64,000 bases of DNA from Oegoconia quadripuncta (GCA_949316235.1 OX438758.1:20300694-20364693); one strand, 5' to 3'. Positions 34,001-43,999 are shown, numbered from the stretch's first letter. Notes: a model not told the origin generated them from the sequence alone. Program-made: numbers and translations.

Positions 34001-37000
34001 CGCGCGGCGGGCGGGGCGGGGGGGGCGGGGGGGACGGGGGCGGGGGGGGGCGGGGGCGGGGGCACAGCGCGCCGGCATGCCGCATTTCCAGATCTACGCC
34101 GAGATTGACACGACCGTGTGTCCGCTCGACTCACCGCTCACTGGCAAGGTATGCAGTTGACATTTATATAGCTAGCTTGTCTCAAAAAACTAGTGCTGGT
34201 ACATACTTTTTAGATATCACCATTACCCCACTAAGGGAGGTGATGGACCATTTGTAATACACTATGCTGGCTCAGTGTTAATAGGTGGATTTGTGTCAGA
34301 CTAGGTAGCGGTCACCTGACAGTCGATGTTTTTAAGCCATCCACTGACTTGGTTTAACGACTGCCTTAAATAGAAAACAACATTCCTTCCATAGCATGGA
34401 TACACTCTTGTACGACAAAATGCTATTAGTAGCCATTCTATAACTGACTGCTCTAGAGGGCATAATTCCGCTAATCGATAACCAATAGCGAATGCGACTG
34501 CGCCACGAGAGCAGCAAAAATTTTCTAAACTAAGGAAAAATAATCAAATGTACTATTGAAAAATTCTTTCCAGTGACAACCATGCAACGTTTATGTCTCT
34601 ATACTCGAGGTCTAGCATGGACAGGCTCCAAAAATCAATATAATTAAAAAATAATTAATATTTTATCGTTTTACAATAGCGCTAAAGATTACCACAAAAA
34701 GCTTATTTTAGTATTGAGATCATTAACGCCATTCCCCCTGGAGCCGTTGTTACGCCCTATGTTTGGCACAGATCCGCGTGGACGAGTGCTCGGTGCCCAT
34801 CCGCTCGCTGGAGCTGCAGCTGGTGCGTGTGGAGACGTGCGGGGCGGGCGGGGCGGGCGGGGCGGGCGGGGCGGGCGGGGCCGACGGCTGCTCCAGGGAC
34901 GGTGCGTACGGACCACGCTCTCATTGCCGACAATACATTACGCTACCACCTTCGGCCTCATCTTCACTTAACATCATGTGTGATTGAGGTCAAGTGCTAA
35001 CCCGTTGTGCATAAAAAAATCAGACATGATGACCTGCACACGGACTTCCTAACTCAATTGCTCTGGGAATTGTTATCGTTCATGACGTTAAGGCTATGTC
35101 CGTCCTCGTCATATCGTAAAGCAGTGCCAAGGACAGACAGTGCATTGCTATCGCTGTATCTTTGAGGTGGAGCCCCTGTTTGGTGTAAAGATACACATTA
35201 GTCGCCTCCGTATAGTCGGTAGTTAATTCAAAGGGCTATGTATACGTTCTTTCTTTGACTACCGATTGGTGTAGTGGATAGTGTCAGTGAACTCAATAGT
35301 TGCGGATTCGAATCTCGCGAGGGGTAAATATTTGTGTGATAAATGCTAACATTTATTCCTGAGTCAGTCGAAGTTTGATATAAATATTTATATCAAACGT
35401 CTATCCGTATGTCTATCCGTTATCTAATATCCGTAGTACAAACTTGTCTTAGTTTGGGACTAGATGGTTGGTGTAAGTGTCCGAAATATTTATTTATTTC
35501 AATAAAGTTCCTATTAATATACAAAAATTTCCTTTCAATAACTTTCAAGGATACTATAAAATTAGGAAAGAATATTATAAAATATCAAACTATTTAGATG
35601 ATAATCATCCCTGGACATTACCAGCTCGTTCGCATGTCAGGCTATTTCACAATTAATAATGAAATGTCATTATGTCATAGTAGTTTTTTGATCCACCCTT
35701 CGTGTTTCTTACTTGTTTTTCTCTGGGGAAATTGCCTTTTGAACAAGCAGCAGTACCTAACTTAAAAAATGTTAAATCTGATTATTTTAAGTGTAGGTTA
35801 TGGTTAGATACTCTGGGCACTATGTCCGGAGCTTGCGGGTTCGTAACCTACTACGGATATGATGAATACAGACACATGTACTTGAGTGGAAGTGGATGAT
35901 TGCATATAATAATGTACAATTTACAAAAGAAATGTTATTCGTTTAGTATATCAACCGTCTACTTAGTATTGATAATACAAACCTAGTTGCTTAGTGTGGA
36001 ACTAGATGGCGCTGTGTGTATGTTCAAGGACATTTATTTATTGAATTGTTTGTTTACTTGGCTTACATCATAAAAGCTAATGTTATTTATTCTTCTTCAC
36101 ATATAAAATGCATGTATTTCCCAAGAAATATGTTATAACTGTGGACTAAAATTATGTAGCTTTACCATTGGTTGTCTTAAAAAGTGACCGAGACTATACA
36201 CTAAAAACAGATTTGCACGTTTTAATGACGATGGGTTCACCCCCTGTCAAGGATGCATTTCTGTATATTTCGACCGGTGAATCATGGATATTGGGATATC
36301 TCTGATGGTCGTGACACGAGTGACGAACCGCGATAATAATAGTGTTATTTCTGATGTGCTTGTATAATCGCGCCCTAATATTCTAGGTAGAAAGGGAAAT
36401 CACTACAACTAGTTTTAGTTTAGTTTAGAGATGTCGCATCATAATCGACAAAGTCAAAGTCAAAGTCAAAAATGCTTTATTTTGTAGGTACACAGAGTAC
36501 ACTTAAAATAGTCAATTTTACATAGTAAATTTTAAATTTTTTAAGCTACTGCTTGTTCAAAATGCAATTTTCCCCTGAGAAGAACAAGCAAGAAACTCGA
36601 AGGGTTGCTCTTTTAAAATCAGGCTTTGATTTTACATAAAGGTTTTTATATTACAAACAGGTTTTTAAATTTCATTATTAATTGTGAAATAGCCTGGCAT
36701 GCGAACGATCTGATTATGTCCAGGGATGATTATCATCTAAATAGTCTGATATTTTATAATATGCTTTCTCAATAAGTTTCTGTTTTACAGTATCTTTAAA
36801 TTTATTGAGAGGAAGATTTTGTATATCAACTGGAACCTTATTGAAAAAGCGTATACATAACCCTTTGAATGAATTACTGACTTTGCGGAGGCGACTTATG
36901 TGACCTGCAAGTTTATCTTTATTTCTTGTATTGACATCATGTTTATCACTATTTTTCCTAAATGATGTTATATTTTTTTTGACATACATTAGATTTTCAA

Positions 37001-38607
37001 AAATGTACTGTGACGAAAAGGTTAGAAAGTTATACACTTTAAACCTATCTCTAAGTGACACTGCAGGTCTCAATTGATAAATTGCGCGAACGGCTCGTTT
37101 TTGTAAAACAAAGATTGTATTTATATCCGCGGCGTTTCCCCACAGCAAGATACCGTAAGACATCAAGCTGTGGAAATGACTAAAATATACTAATCTAGCA
37201 GTACTACACTAGTGTCGATTCGGATGTACACCAAGTAAACTAAAACCAGTTTTGGAGTGGTGGCGTCGCATCGTACTGTTCCAGGAAGAAGTTTTAGTTT
37301 AGTTGGTGTACACCCGAATCGACACCACTATCGACTATCGAACCATTTAGGGTACAGTGCGAATGTCGGACTTTCGTGTCGTAACTCACACGCAACATAT
37401 GTCCTGAGAACTCGGATGCCGCATTTTTAATCCCCAATAGCATTAACTGTCTATAAATCAAACATACAAAGAATGACTCCGTCTTCGAAATGTCAGAGCC
37501 TACACTACCTATTTTGCGTGCGGGATACGTCTCGAGAGAGAGTCGCCCCCGCTCAGGTGGGTTCCCACCCTCCGATGTCCGCTGTATGCCCGCTGTATGC
37601 CCGCTGTATGCCCGCTGTATGCCCGCTGTATGCCCGCTGTATGCCCTCACAGCGACGGAGATCCAGAACATCCAGGTGGGCGAGGGCGACGTGGTGCGCG
37701 CGCGGGACGTGCCGCTGCACATGGTGCTGCCGCGCCTCTTCACCTGCCCCACCACCACCACGCCGCACTTCAAGATAGGTACACCTATTCACTATATCAG
37801 TATCTAATAACTATTTTAGTAGTTAAAAACCAAAAACCCGGACAGCATAGTATTTTTCATGTTGGTTTTTTACCATAAAATGTATCCTATGACACTTTAG
37901 GGGGTCTACTCTTAACTCGGAGCCGTAACTTCGGACCTTTTCTTCTGCTAAGAATCCTTTATTTTCATAAGTTCAGTCAGACATTTCTTGCGTCGCGTAC
38001 AAACTTGTGATGTCCAACTACACGAAATAAAAGTAAAATAATGACGATTGGTTTATAATTGACACAACAAACTGCAAAAGAAAAAGTCTGAAGTAACGGC
38101 GCCGTCCGAAGCTATTTTCGTTAGAGAGTAGACCCCCTGGTGCAATGTTATTATAGATGATTTATTCGCTTTTGAATAGGGTCCATTAAAAAGTATGGGT
38201 TATATCGCCCATTCAATCATATTTAATGGATTGCAAACATTTATGAATCCTATAGAACAGCTATTACAGTTATTTGTTTATTAGATTTTTTTGTGAGGTT
38301 TGACGTGGCGTAGCTGTATGGACTTTGATCCCTTTGCCTTCTCCAGGAGGAATGAATTTAAAAAAATGATTTAGATATTATCGGGAGGGCTTGTAAAGTT
38401 TTACGCAATTTATTAAATATAGGTATTCTTGTATGATTTCTTAGATCTTAGAGGTTAATAACGTAATTATTAGGTACACGTTAATTTGTGCTACGATATG
38501 TCATTGTTGTTTTTGTTTCAGAATTTGAACTCAACATTGCTGTGATTTTCGAGGACGACTACTTAGTGACTGAAAATTTTCCAATTTTATTACTGCGGAG
38601 CGTATAG
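31052..38607 (+). CDS. Vps26C: VPS26C (DSCR3), Retriever complex subunit, seven exons
   Basis: Arrestin-fold subunit of Retriever, which with the Commander assembly recycles membrane proteins from endosomes. Exons: 31052-31108 (ATG; 'INLKRASKVYHEG'), 31289-31432 ('LTLLMEGSVSLQLSAK'), 33193-33438 ('LLETYHGVFVNVMYCL'), 33926 or 33947 to 34148, 34772-34901 ('SLELQLVRVETCG'), 37653-37778 ('ATEIQNIQ', 'PRLFTCPT') and 38522-38607 ('LVTENFPILLLRSV' and stop TAG). Junction phases 0,0,0,0,1,1 agree except that exon 4 has one net extra base in its G-rich tract, so as written the frame breaks there. Expected length is about 330 residues; human DSCR3 is 297, the excess being glycine-rich tract. Exon 4 has two in-frame acceptors 21 nt apart. 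It is divergent from the kinesin gene. Confidence 0.92.
31921..32048. repeat. Near-perfect 60-bp-arm palindrome (hairpin)
   Basis: The left arm 31921-31980 and right arm 31989-32048 are reverse complements over 60 bases with one mismatch, separated by 8 bases ('ggtcatat'). Outer ends are 'tgttaaacagctgttg' and its complement. It lies in VPS26C intron 2 at the end of a LINE remnant and would form a long hairpin in the pre-mRNA. Confidence 0.92.
32080..32530 (-). mobile_element. LINE ORF C-terminal fragment interrupted by a minisatellite
   Basis: Minus-strand peptides 'ERGMSRWYGHIKRMSESRL', 'YNGRVGKVRPKR' and, after the repeat, 'TDVLKKDQVRSTTNQRACMK' are the C-terminal part of the lepidopteran endonuclease/RT LINE also seen at 1995-2240. 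A 38-bp repeat has expanded in the middle of this coding segment. Inactive. Confidence 0.7.
32171..32359 (-). repeat. Five-copy 38-bp minisatellite within a LINE ORF
   Basis: The unit 'tttcttgagtacgtcagtca' plus 'cttgatggacatgcatcc' starts at 32171, 32209, 32247, 32285 and 32322 (the fourth is one base shorter). On the minus strand each unit derives from the LINE peptide 'HVHQVTDVLKK'. 38 is not a multiple of three, so the expansion destroyed the frame. Confidence 0.9.
33738..33910 (+). repeat. Dispersed repeat, family D fragment
   Basis: 'catccactaatggacagtaa', 'cccttggagggatttgc' and 'gggtggatgacctaatcgcc' are shared in spirit with 5500-5700 and 62880-63060. It is in VPS26C intron 3, ending about 15 bp before exon 4. 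Degraded. Confidence 0.4.
34004..34062 (+). repeat. G-rich glycine-coding tract in VPS26C exon 4
   Basis: A run of G clusters separated by single C or A bases ('gggcggggcggggggggcgg'-like composition). It encodes Ala/Gly repeats in the upstream frame, but the conserved downstream peptide 'MPHFQIYAEID' is in a different frame. It has strong G-quadruplex potential. Confidence 0.85.
34245..34510 (+). repeat. Dispersed repeat, family D, degraded
   Basis: It carries 'ccgctaatcgataaccaata' and 'gcgaatgcgactgcgccacg', matching the right end of the copies at 5689-5766 and 63049-63128. It lies in VPS26C intron 4. Confidence 0.4.
34839..34881 (+). repeat. 9-bp coding minisatellite in VPS26C exon 5
   Basis: Four perfect tandem copies of 'ggggcgggc' plus a partial copy encode (Gly-Ala-Gly)n between 'VRVETCG' and 'ADGCSRD'. 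Because the unit is 9 bp, gain or loss keeps the frame. It sits just 20 bp before the donor at 34902. Confidence 0.9.
34936..35022 (+). mobile_element. SINE family 3 tail fragment
   Basis: 'ccaccttcggcctcatcttc' and 'gaggtcaagtgctaacccgt' match the 3' half of 38746-39071. It begins only about 35 bp past the donor of VPS26C exon 5. Confidence 0.6.
35259..35660 (+). mobile_element. SINE family 2 with LINE-derived 3' half, second copy
   Basis: Head: 'accgattggtgtagtggata' (A box) and 'ggattcgaatctcgcgaggg' (B box). The body ends 'aagtgtccgaaatatttatt' and then passes into the same LINE 3' segment as at 13796-14172 ('aactttcaaggatactataa' to 'gctcgttcgcatgtcaggct'). A small internal palindrome ('tttgatataaatatttatat') is specific to this copy. 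Confidence 0.75.
35800..36044 (+). mobile_element. SINE family 1, degraded copy
   Basis: It retains a damaged B box ('gcgggttcgtaacctac') and the full tail 'gcttagtgtggaactagatg' with 'gcgctgtgtgtatgttcaag'. It is in VPS26C intron 5. Confidence 0.65.
36448..37196 (-). mobile_element. Jockey-like LINE, 5'-truncated 3' end
   Basis: A minus-strand ORF (36714-37166) gives the RT C-terminal region: 'SYGILLWGN', 'LQKRAVRAIYQL' and 'FNKVPVDIQNLPLNKFKDT', ending '[15 protein letters not shown]' and stop. 'LQKRAVRAI' is typical of the thumb region of Jockey-superfamily LINEs. The 3' UTR ends 'aaaataaagcatttttgact' followed by a (TTTGAC)n tail, seen here in reverse at 36450-36478. Endonuclease and RT palm are absent. 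Related 3' ends occur at 55681-55790 and inside the SINE 2 copies. Confidence 0.8.
37210..37328. mobile_element. MITE, second copy of the 4170 family
   Basis: 'agtgtcgattcggatgtaca' at the left is mirrored by 'gtacacccgaatcgacacca' at the right, with 'aaaccagttttggagtggtg' between. It is shorter than the copy at 4170-4323. Confidence 0.75.
37578..37646 (+). repeat. 11-bp minisatellite abutting the acceptor of VPS26C exon 6
   Basis: At least six tandem copies of 'ctgtatgcccg' run up to 'ctgtatgccctcacag', the 3' splice site at 37652. The repeat therefore forms the branch-point and pyrimidine region of the intron. It is flanked by one diverged copy ('gatgtccg') on the left. Confidence 0.9.
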
Positions 38608-38745
38608 AATAGCGTAATTAATATTTATTCCACCTTGTGCATTTTAATTTTATATCCTCTAGCCATTCCAAATTTCATCCAATACTCCTGTGCACACCCG
38701 GACTCTAGACATCTTGAACTCGAACGACATCTGTTATCACTTTAC

Positions 38746-39071
38746 CGCCACCGTGGCTCAATGTAAACAACATAGGGTTTACGAATCGTTTACGAGGTCG
38801 CGGCTTCGATCCCCAGCAGGGTACATGTTTATTACTCGGTTTGGTTGGCGGTAGGGCATTTTAAATGTCCGCCTGGCTAGCTACCACCATCTTATCTAAA
38901 TCTGCCGCCAAGCAGCAATGTCAATAGCACTGTTGTATTCCGGTTGTCAGAGATAAGATAGCCAGTGCTCCAAATATTTTGGGTCCGGGTCAGTACGCTT
39001 CCACCTTCGGCCTCATCTTCACTTAACATCAGGTGTAATTGAGGTCAAGTGCTAACCCGTTGTGCATGAAA
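38746..39071 (+). mobile_element. SINE family 3, near full-length
   Basis: A tRNA-like head ('ccgtggctcaatg', B box 'ggcttcgatcccc') precedes a body with 'ggtagggcattttaaatgtc', 'cagagataagatagccag' and the 3' end 'gtgctaacccgttgtgcatg'. Partial copies are at 11476, 14236, 24560, 34936 and 61692. Confidence 0.7.
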
Positions 39072-40029
39072 ATCTATACAGGTTTTATTTATTAATGATT
39101 GGATACGCTTTTGACCACAGTCTCACCTGATGGAAAGTGACAATGTGGCGAAAGTGAAGTGCGCGATCTCAGTAGATGCCTATTCACCCTGCCCTTGAAG
39201 ATCTAAAGATAGAATCCAGGAAGGTCTAACGCCGGAAGTGAGTTTACCCGCAGGTGCAGGAATCGATAAGTCCATTTGAGGTTTATTGACAGCCTTGTCC
39301 CCGGTTTTTCTACGGCTACAATAAGAAGTTCATTGACATAGTTTTTGGGTATTGTCCGAACCACGACGATGCATCCGTTCAGTCTAGAGTCAACTGGCTA
39401 GTCGGAGAGAATAATTGGACGTTTATTTTGTCTCAGTCCAGAAGTATGCAGACTGAGCTTTGAAACAATGGCACATAAATAATATTACTAACGTACAATG
39501 GGACCGGCAGTGCAGTCGTAAACGCCTCAGTGCTGTTTCCGATTGAATGTTCATACAAAATAATGGTTCCAACGCCAAAACTATCTGATGGAAAATTTCG
39601 ATCATTCTCTTAAGCCTTTGAGCGCCACGCCGGTCACCGGTGACCGGAAAACAATTGATTTTCAATTGTGTCTGCATCGCGGCAGTTAACGTGTTAAGAT
39701 CCATTCATCAGATCTATGATGTAGGTAACAATGTAATTGTAATGTATTCCCAGCCTAAGCCATGCAGCGGTGTAGTATTCAATGCTATCAGGATATCAGG
39801 ATATCAGGAAGGCTCAATTCCCTTTACCTGTCCAAAAGAATAAAGACTACGAAATAAAAATGTAAATGCTACCGATTTTTTTAAGGATTTGTCGATACGA
39901 CTCTCCTGCAACGCAAAATCTACGAGCGATCGGTGTGTCATTGCTTGCCTGCCGACTCTGCCGACCTTGGCTTCTTGTCGCGAACTCAGCCAGTGATGTT
40001 GCATTTTAATTTTAATTTCTTATAATTTG

Positions 40030-40155
40030 TGGAGGAATGGTGGGAAACCGCCAAGGATAAAAATGAGTGGAAGAGTTTGGGGGAGGCCTTTGCCCAGCAG
40101 TGGGACACGATAGGCCAAGAAGCTTTTTTGGGTATAAGCTTCTTGCGATAGGCTA
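40030..40155 (+). mobile_element. LINE 3' end with poly-A
   Basis: A short reading frame 'WWETAKDKNEWKSLGEAFAQ' resembles the C-terminal 'EWRSLGEAYAQQW' motif of lepidopteran LINE polyproteins. It is followed after a short UTR by a poly-A run at 40159-40178. Only the end is present. Confidence 0.6.
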
Positions 40156-40456
40156 ATTAAAAAAAAAAAAAAAAAAATAATTTGTGCATTCTGAGTTTTG
40201 AAGCATAATAATGGCAGAATATTGTGCAGGAAAAGTCAGTGATAGAGTACAATTGCAGGCAAGTGTAAATTAAAGTGCGTAACGAAGCTTTCGAGTTCCT
40301 ACAAGAAGCCGCCAAAATCTTTAGTAAAGCATTCTGCCACTTTACTGTAGAATGATTGACCTTGACTGGACTCTGTATACGCCACTGAAGAAATAAAATA
40401 TGTCTGTATAGGCTTGTTCCCTTTGCCTTCTCCGAGAGGAGTGAACATGCCGAGCT

Positions 40457-41150
40457 CAAAGTGCCTCACTCAGATTTGGTATTAATACTTAAAGAAAATT
40501 TAATGAAAAGATGGAGTCTTGCTCTAAGCCTATCGAGAGAAGTCAAGGGAAAGTGGCACGGCGAGATAGTCCCGAACCCATCATTGAAGGCTTGGTTCGA
40601 AATATACCGAACATATCCAGGCAGGAATTTTATAACGACTTTGTGCCGGCTCCGCATAGGTCATTGTAGGGTTCCTGCACATTTATCTAGATTGAAACTA
40701 AGTCCTAATTCCATTTGTAATTACTGCTCTTGCGAATATTGCGATGTTAACCATTTGTTTTTTGATTGTTCACAATTCCTTCTGCAACGTCTGCTATTCA
40801 TTTCACTATGTCAGGATGCCCTAGAATGTAATAAGTTACCCAATAACATACAAGAGCTTTTAAAACATAATAGCCTGTATCAAATTATTTTTGAATTTGT
40901 AAATAATACGTTTGTAAAAGTGTAATAGGTTACCTATTGTAATAAGTTGTGTATATTTGTTAGGTTTGTAATTTTATTCAAATTTTTGTAATTAGCTTAG
41001 TTTAGATTTTTTTTTAATTTTTTTTTTTTGTTATTTGTTGTATCTTAGTTTTCTTCCCATTTTTGTAATAGGATTTAGTTGTTTTCAATGGTTTAGGCTG
41101 ATGGTTTTTACCAAAGCCTTAAATAATTAAAAAAAAAAAAAAAAAAAAAA
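40457..41150 (+). mobile_element. 5'-truncated LINE with poly-A and target-site duplication
   Basis: The ORF to 40925 encodes a LINE C-terminal domain with 'RLRIGHCRVPAHLSRL' and the cysteine/histidine knot 'CNYCSCEYCDVNHLFFDC', as in I/R1/Jockey-type LINEs with a terminal RNase-H-like region. It is followed by a 3' UTR and about 20 A. The 13-bp sequence AACATGCCGAGCT occurs at 40444-40456 and again at 41149-41161, a clear target-site duplication. It landed inside another dispersed repeat ('tttgccttctccgagaggag', related to about 38330). Confidence 0.85.
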
Positions 41151-41456
41151 CATGCCGAGCTTTGTTTATTTACTTTTTGCTTTTGACCAACGAAATGTTC
41201 CTCTGAGATTTTTGCTTACATTTCAGTACTCAGAGCATTACAGACATCTTAGCGTAGCGTTATATTTTATCTGAGTAATCTGTGGTTATATTCTCTTTGA
41301 CAGACATAGAGGAAATATAACATACGGGGATTACGGAAAAATATTTTGTATTTAAAAAATTCTTAACCAGTCAGTGAATGTAACAAAATGTAGCAAACTA
41401 GCGGGCTCGCTGTAACAACGATAAGTTTGGAGTTCGTATGCTTAACGTTTTGCAAC

Positions 41457-43956
41457 ATGTATCATTATTCAAATGAATCACTATACCAGCACAGCAGTTA
41501 CCAACAGCAGCACTGCCCGTTGTTCGAGCCCACGAAGGGTCTACAGACACTGGCACCGGGGGCTCTCAATAATGCTTACGATGTAGTCCCACAATACTTA
41601 CCTCCGACGCCTGTGAAGTCCATCCCTGAACAGCCAGAGACACAGGGCGAGATAAAAGGGAAACTAACAGCCAAGGGCGTAGTGGACACATCCACCTTTA
41701 GCATAGAGCAGCGATTGGTGGCTGCTGTGTGGGTCCACGAGAGAAAGAATACTAAGAGCAGCATGAGCCAAGTGCGTAAATAAAATAATGTGTTCCTTTT
41801 TTGCAATAGTTACATGAAATTGTTTCTGCATTCTAAAGTTTTAAGTTAAATTGATTAAAGTTTGCTGAAGGTTTAGTAATGCAGACAATTTGAGATTGAT
41901 TGTTCCATTCATATTCAACAGTGATCTAATGAATCTTTTGTTTCATCGTATCAGCCTCTGGACATCCTCTGCTGAACAAAGGCCTCCCCCATAAAATTCT
42001 GGTTCTTTGTTTTAATAAATAAATATATCCATAATCTCTTTATTTGTGTATGTACAAAACTTTTCAAACTCCTATGGAGTCTCTGACCCTTAAACTACGT
42101 TAAATAAACCTTTTAACAATATTAAGTTTGTATGTGTGGCTGGTGTGCTTACTGATCATAACTTTATGTTAATAGTTTGTCATACTACATTTGGAAGCAA
42201 CTATAACAACTGATTGTATTGTAGATAAAGCAAGAGTTCCGGCAGCGGTTTGGACGCGACCCACCTGCTAAGAACACGCTGCTGGTGTGGGAGCGCAAGC
42301 TGTTCTCCACAGGCAGTGTGCGTGATGCTCCTCGACCGGGGAGACCTGTCAATCGGTATTTGTGTTTTCTATTTTGCAGATTGTAAGATTTAAAACTAAT
42401 TCAAAATTAAATGCTTGCAAGTACTTCAAGACTGTATAAGCAGTGTGTAAGGGTACTCTGGCTCAGGTGGGAGACTCTCAGGTTTAGGCTCAAGAGGTAT
42501 TATTTTTTTCTTAGTCTGGGTGTAACTAGATAGGTACCTACTATTGGTGCTAACAATAACAGTGTGATTCAGTTATTTCACATTTTGAATGACTCAAGAG
42601 TTCACTGTTAGATAAAACTAAGCGTGAAGTCAAACTTACAGCTTTTACATACAATTTGATGTTTGTTAGATCGACCTTAAGCTCAGAATTTGTTTTTTAA
42701 ATGTCAGCATCGAATCGGTTACTATTGGAATTTCAGGACGCGACACATGAACGCGGTGAGCGCGTCGCTACACACGGCGCCGGCGCTGTCGCTGCGCGGG
42801 CGGGCCGCCGCGCTGCGCCTGCCGCGCTCCACGCTGGCCGCGCTGCTGCGGGACCGGGGGGGCCGGGGGGGGCAGGGGGGCCGGGGGGCCAGCGGTGAGC
42901 GAGTATAGTGTGGGCCACTTGTTACAACCAACAGGTTGCAATTAAGAAAGAGTGTCGCGTTTTCTCCCAGTGGCGAATTATATCCCATATGTCAATAACT
43001 GTCAACCTCTCATTTCGAGAGCGGATTTTTTGTCTATTGAAGAAACCCCCATACATTGTCCTCCTCTTGCTCTGGTAATATAGTTAGACTGCAACTTTCT
43101 ACAGATTTAGACCACATTTGAAATAACATTATCGTCAGTCCTATCACTTATCTATGAATATATTTTTCGATGATCCTGCACACTTATCTTTTATTTTGGA
43201 GCTTCACAGCTATACTTATGAACAGAGGCTGCACGAATTACAACAAACATCTCTGGACAAGCATAGACAGAGAGGTGATCTGATTGAGGCTTATAAAATT
43301 CTCTTGGTCACTACAATGAACTAAGCTTCAGTGGCATAGTTGTGAGAAACAAAAACAGGGGACTGAGAGGACACTCCATGAAGCTATCACTCTCACCAAG
43401 TGCAAGCAATCCTAAACACCACTTCCTATAAAACAGAGTAGTGAATGAGGAACAAATTACCAATCAGTGATAAGTGCACCCTCAGTCAACTATTTCAAAA
43501 CAGTCTGGACAAATATTTAAAGAAATAATTAGACCAAACACAAGTGCGGTGATATACACGCATCAGCTTAAAGCTGCTAGATATACACGCATCAGCTTAA
43601 AGCTGCTAGATATACACGCATCAGCTTAAAGCTGCTAGATATACACGCATCAGCTTAAAGCTGCTAGATATACACGCATCAGCTTAAAGCTGCTAGTGTA
43701 ATAATAATAGTGTACGCTGTCACCCTTTTTAAAATTGTCTAACGACAGGTTTCCTGGAAAATCTCTTCTAGAAGTTAAAATAAACTTGTCTTAGTGATAG
43801 GGAATCCTTGAGATATACTCTCTTCTTTTGCACATTTTATTCTTTGGTAATTGTTATTGTAGCTGTTTATATTATGTATTTATAGTGTTAATCACTCTGA
43901 CAGGTAAACGCCAGGCAAGGCCGCGCCCCCCTCCGGACCATGGCGGCCACACGTGA
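41457..43956 (+). CDS. DUF4817-type helix-turn-helix protein, four exons
   Basis: Predicted 218 residues. Exons: 41457-41771 (ATG 'MYHYSNESLYQHSSY'; ends 'SSMSQ'), 42225-42355 ('IKQEFRQRFGRDPPAKNTLL'), 42737-42894 ('RHMNAVSASLHTAP', then Gly/Arg tract) and 43904-43956 (stop TGA). Phases 0, 2, 1 agree and the frame stays open. 'FSIEQRLVAAVWVHERKN' through 'VWERKLFSTGSVRDAPRPGR' follows the DUF4817 pattern, a helix-turn-helix like that of Tc1/mariner-type transposases. The next helix set ('SLRGRAAALRLPRSTLAALL') fits a second HTH half. No catalytic DDE domain follows, so this may be a domesticated DNA-binding protein; function unknown. Alternative 3' end: see 46443-46546. Confidence 0.7.
42855..42890 (+). 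repeat. G-rich Gly/Arg-coding tract in the DUF4817 gene
   Basis: 'ggggggccgggggggg' and similar runs encode 'RGGRGGQGGRGAS' just before the donor at 42895. It is low-complexity and prone to length change; the frame is open through it as written. Confidence 0.8.
43196..43530 (+). mobile_element. CR1-like LINE C-terminal remnant
   Basis: Reading pieces across two small frame breaks gives 'YTYEQRLHELQQTSLDKHRQ', 'RGDLIEAYKIL', 'RGLRGHSMKLS' and 'FLYNRVVNE'. These follow the CR1/L2 RT C-terminus ('ERR.RGDLIETYKI', 'RGHS.KL', 'F..RV...WN.LP'). It is in the last intron of the DUF4817 gene. Inactive. Confidence 0.65.
43551..43695 (+). repeat. Five-copy 29-bp minisatellite
   Basis: Perfect tandem copies of 'gatatacacgcatcagctta' plus 'aagctgcta' start at 43551, 43580, 43609, 43638 and 43667. 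It directly follows the CR1-like remnant and looks like amplification of that element's 3' terminus. Each unit holds a small hairpin-forming 'cagctt'/'aagctg'. Confidence 0.92.
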
Positions 43957-43999
43957 TCTGCACACGCACTATACGATTGTGAAATGCACTTTAGTTTGA

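Noticed and set aside
43551..43695. CRISPR-like direct repeats (also 32171-32359)
   Set aside because: Units are contiguous tandem copies without unique spacers, in a eukaryotic context.
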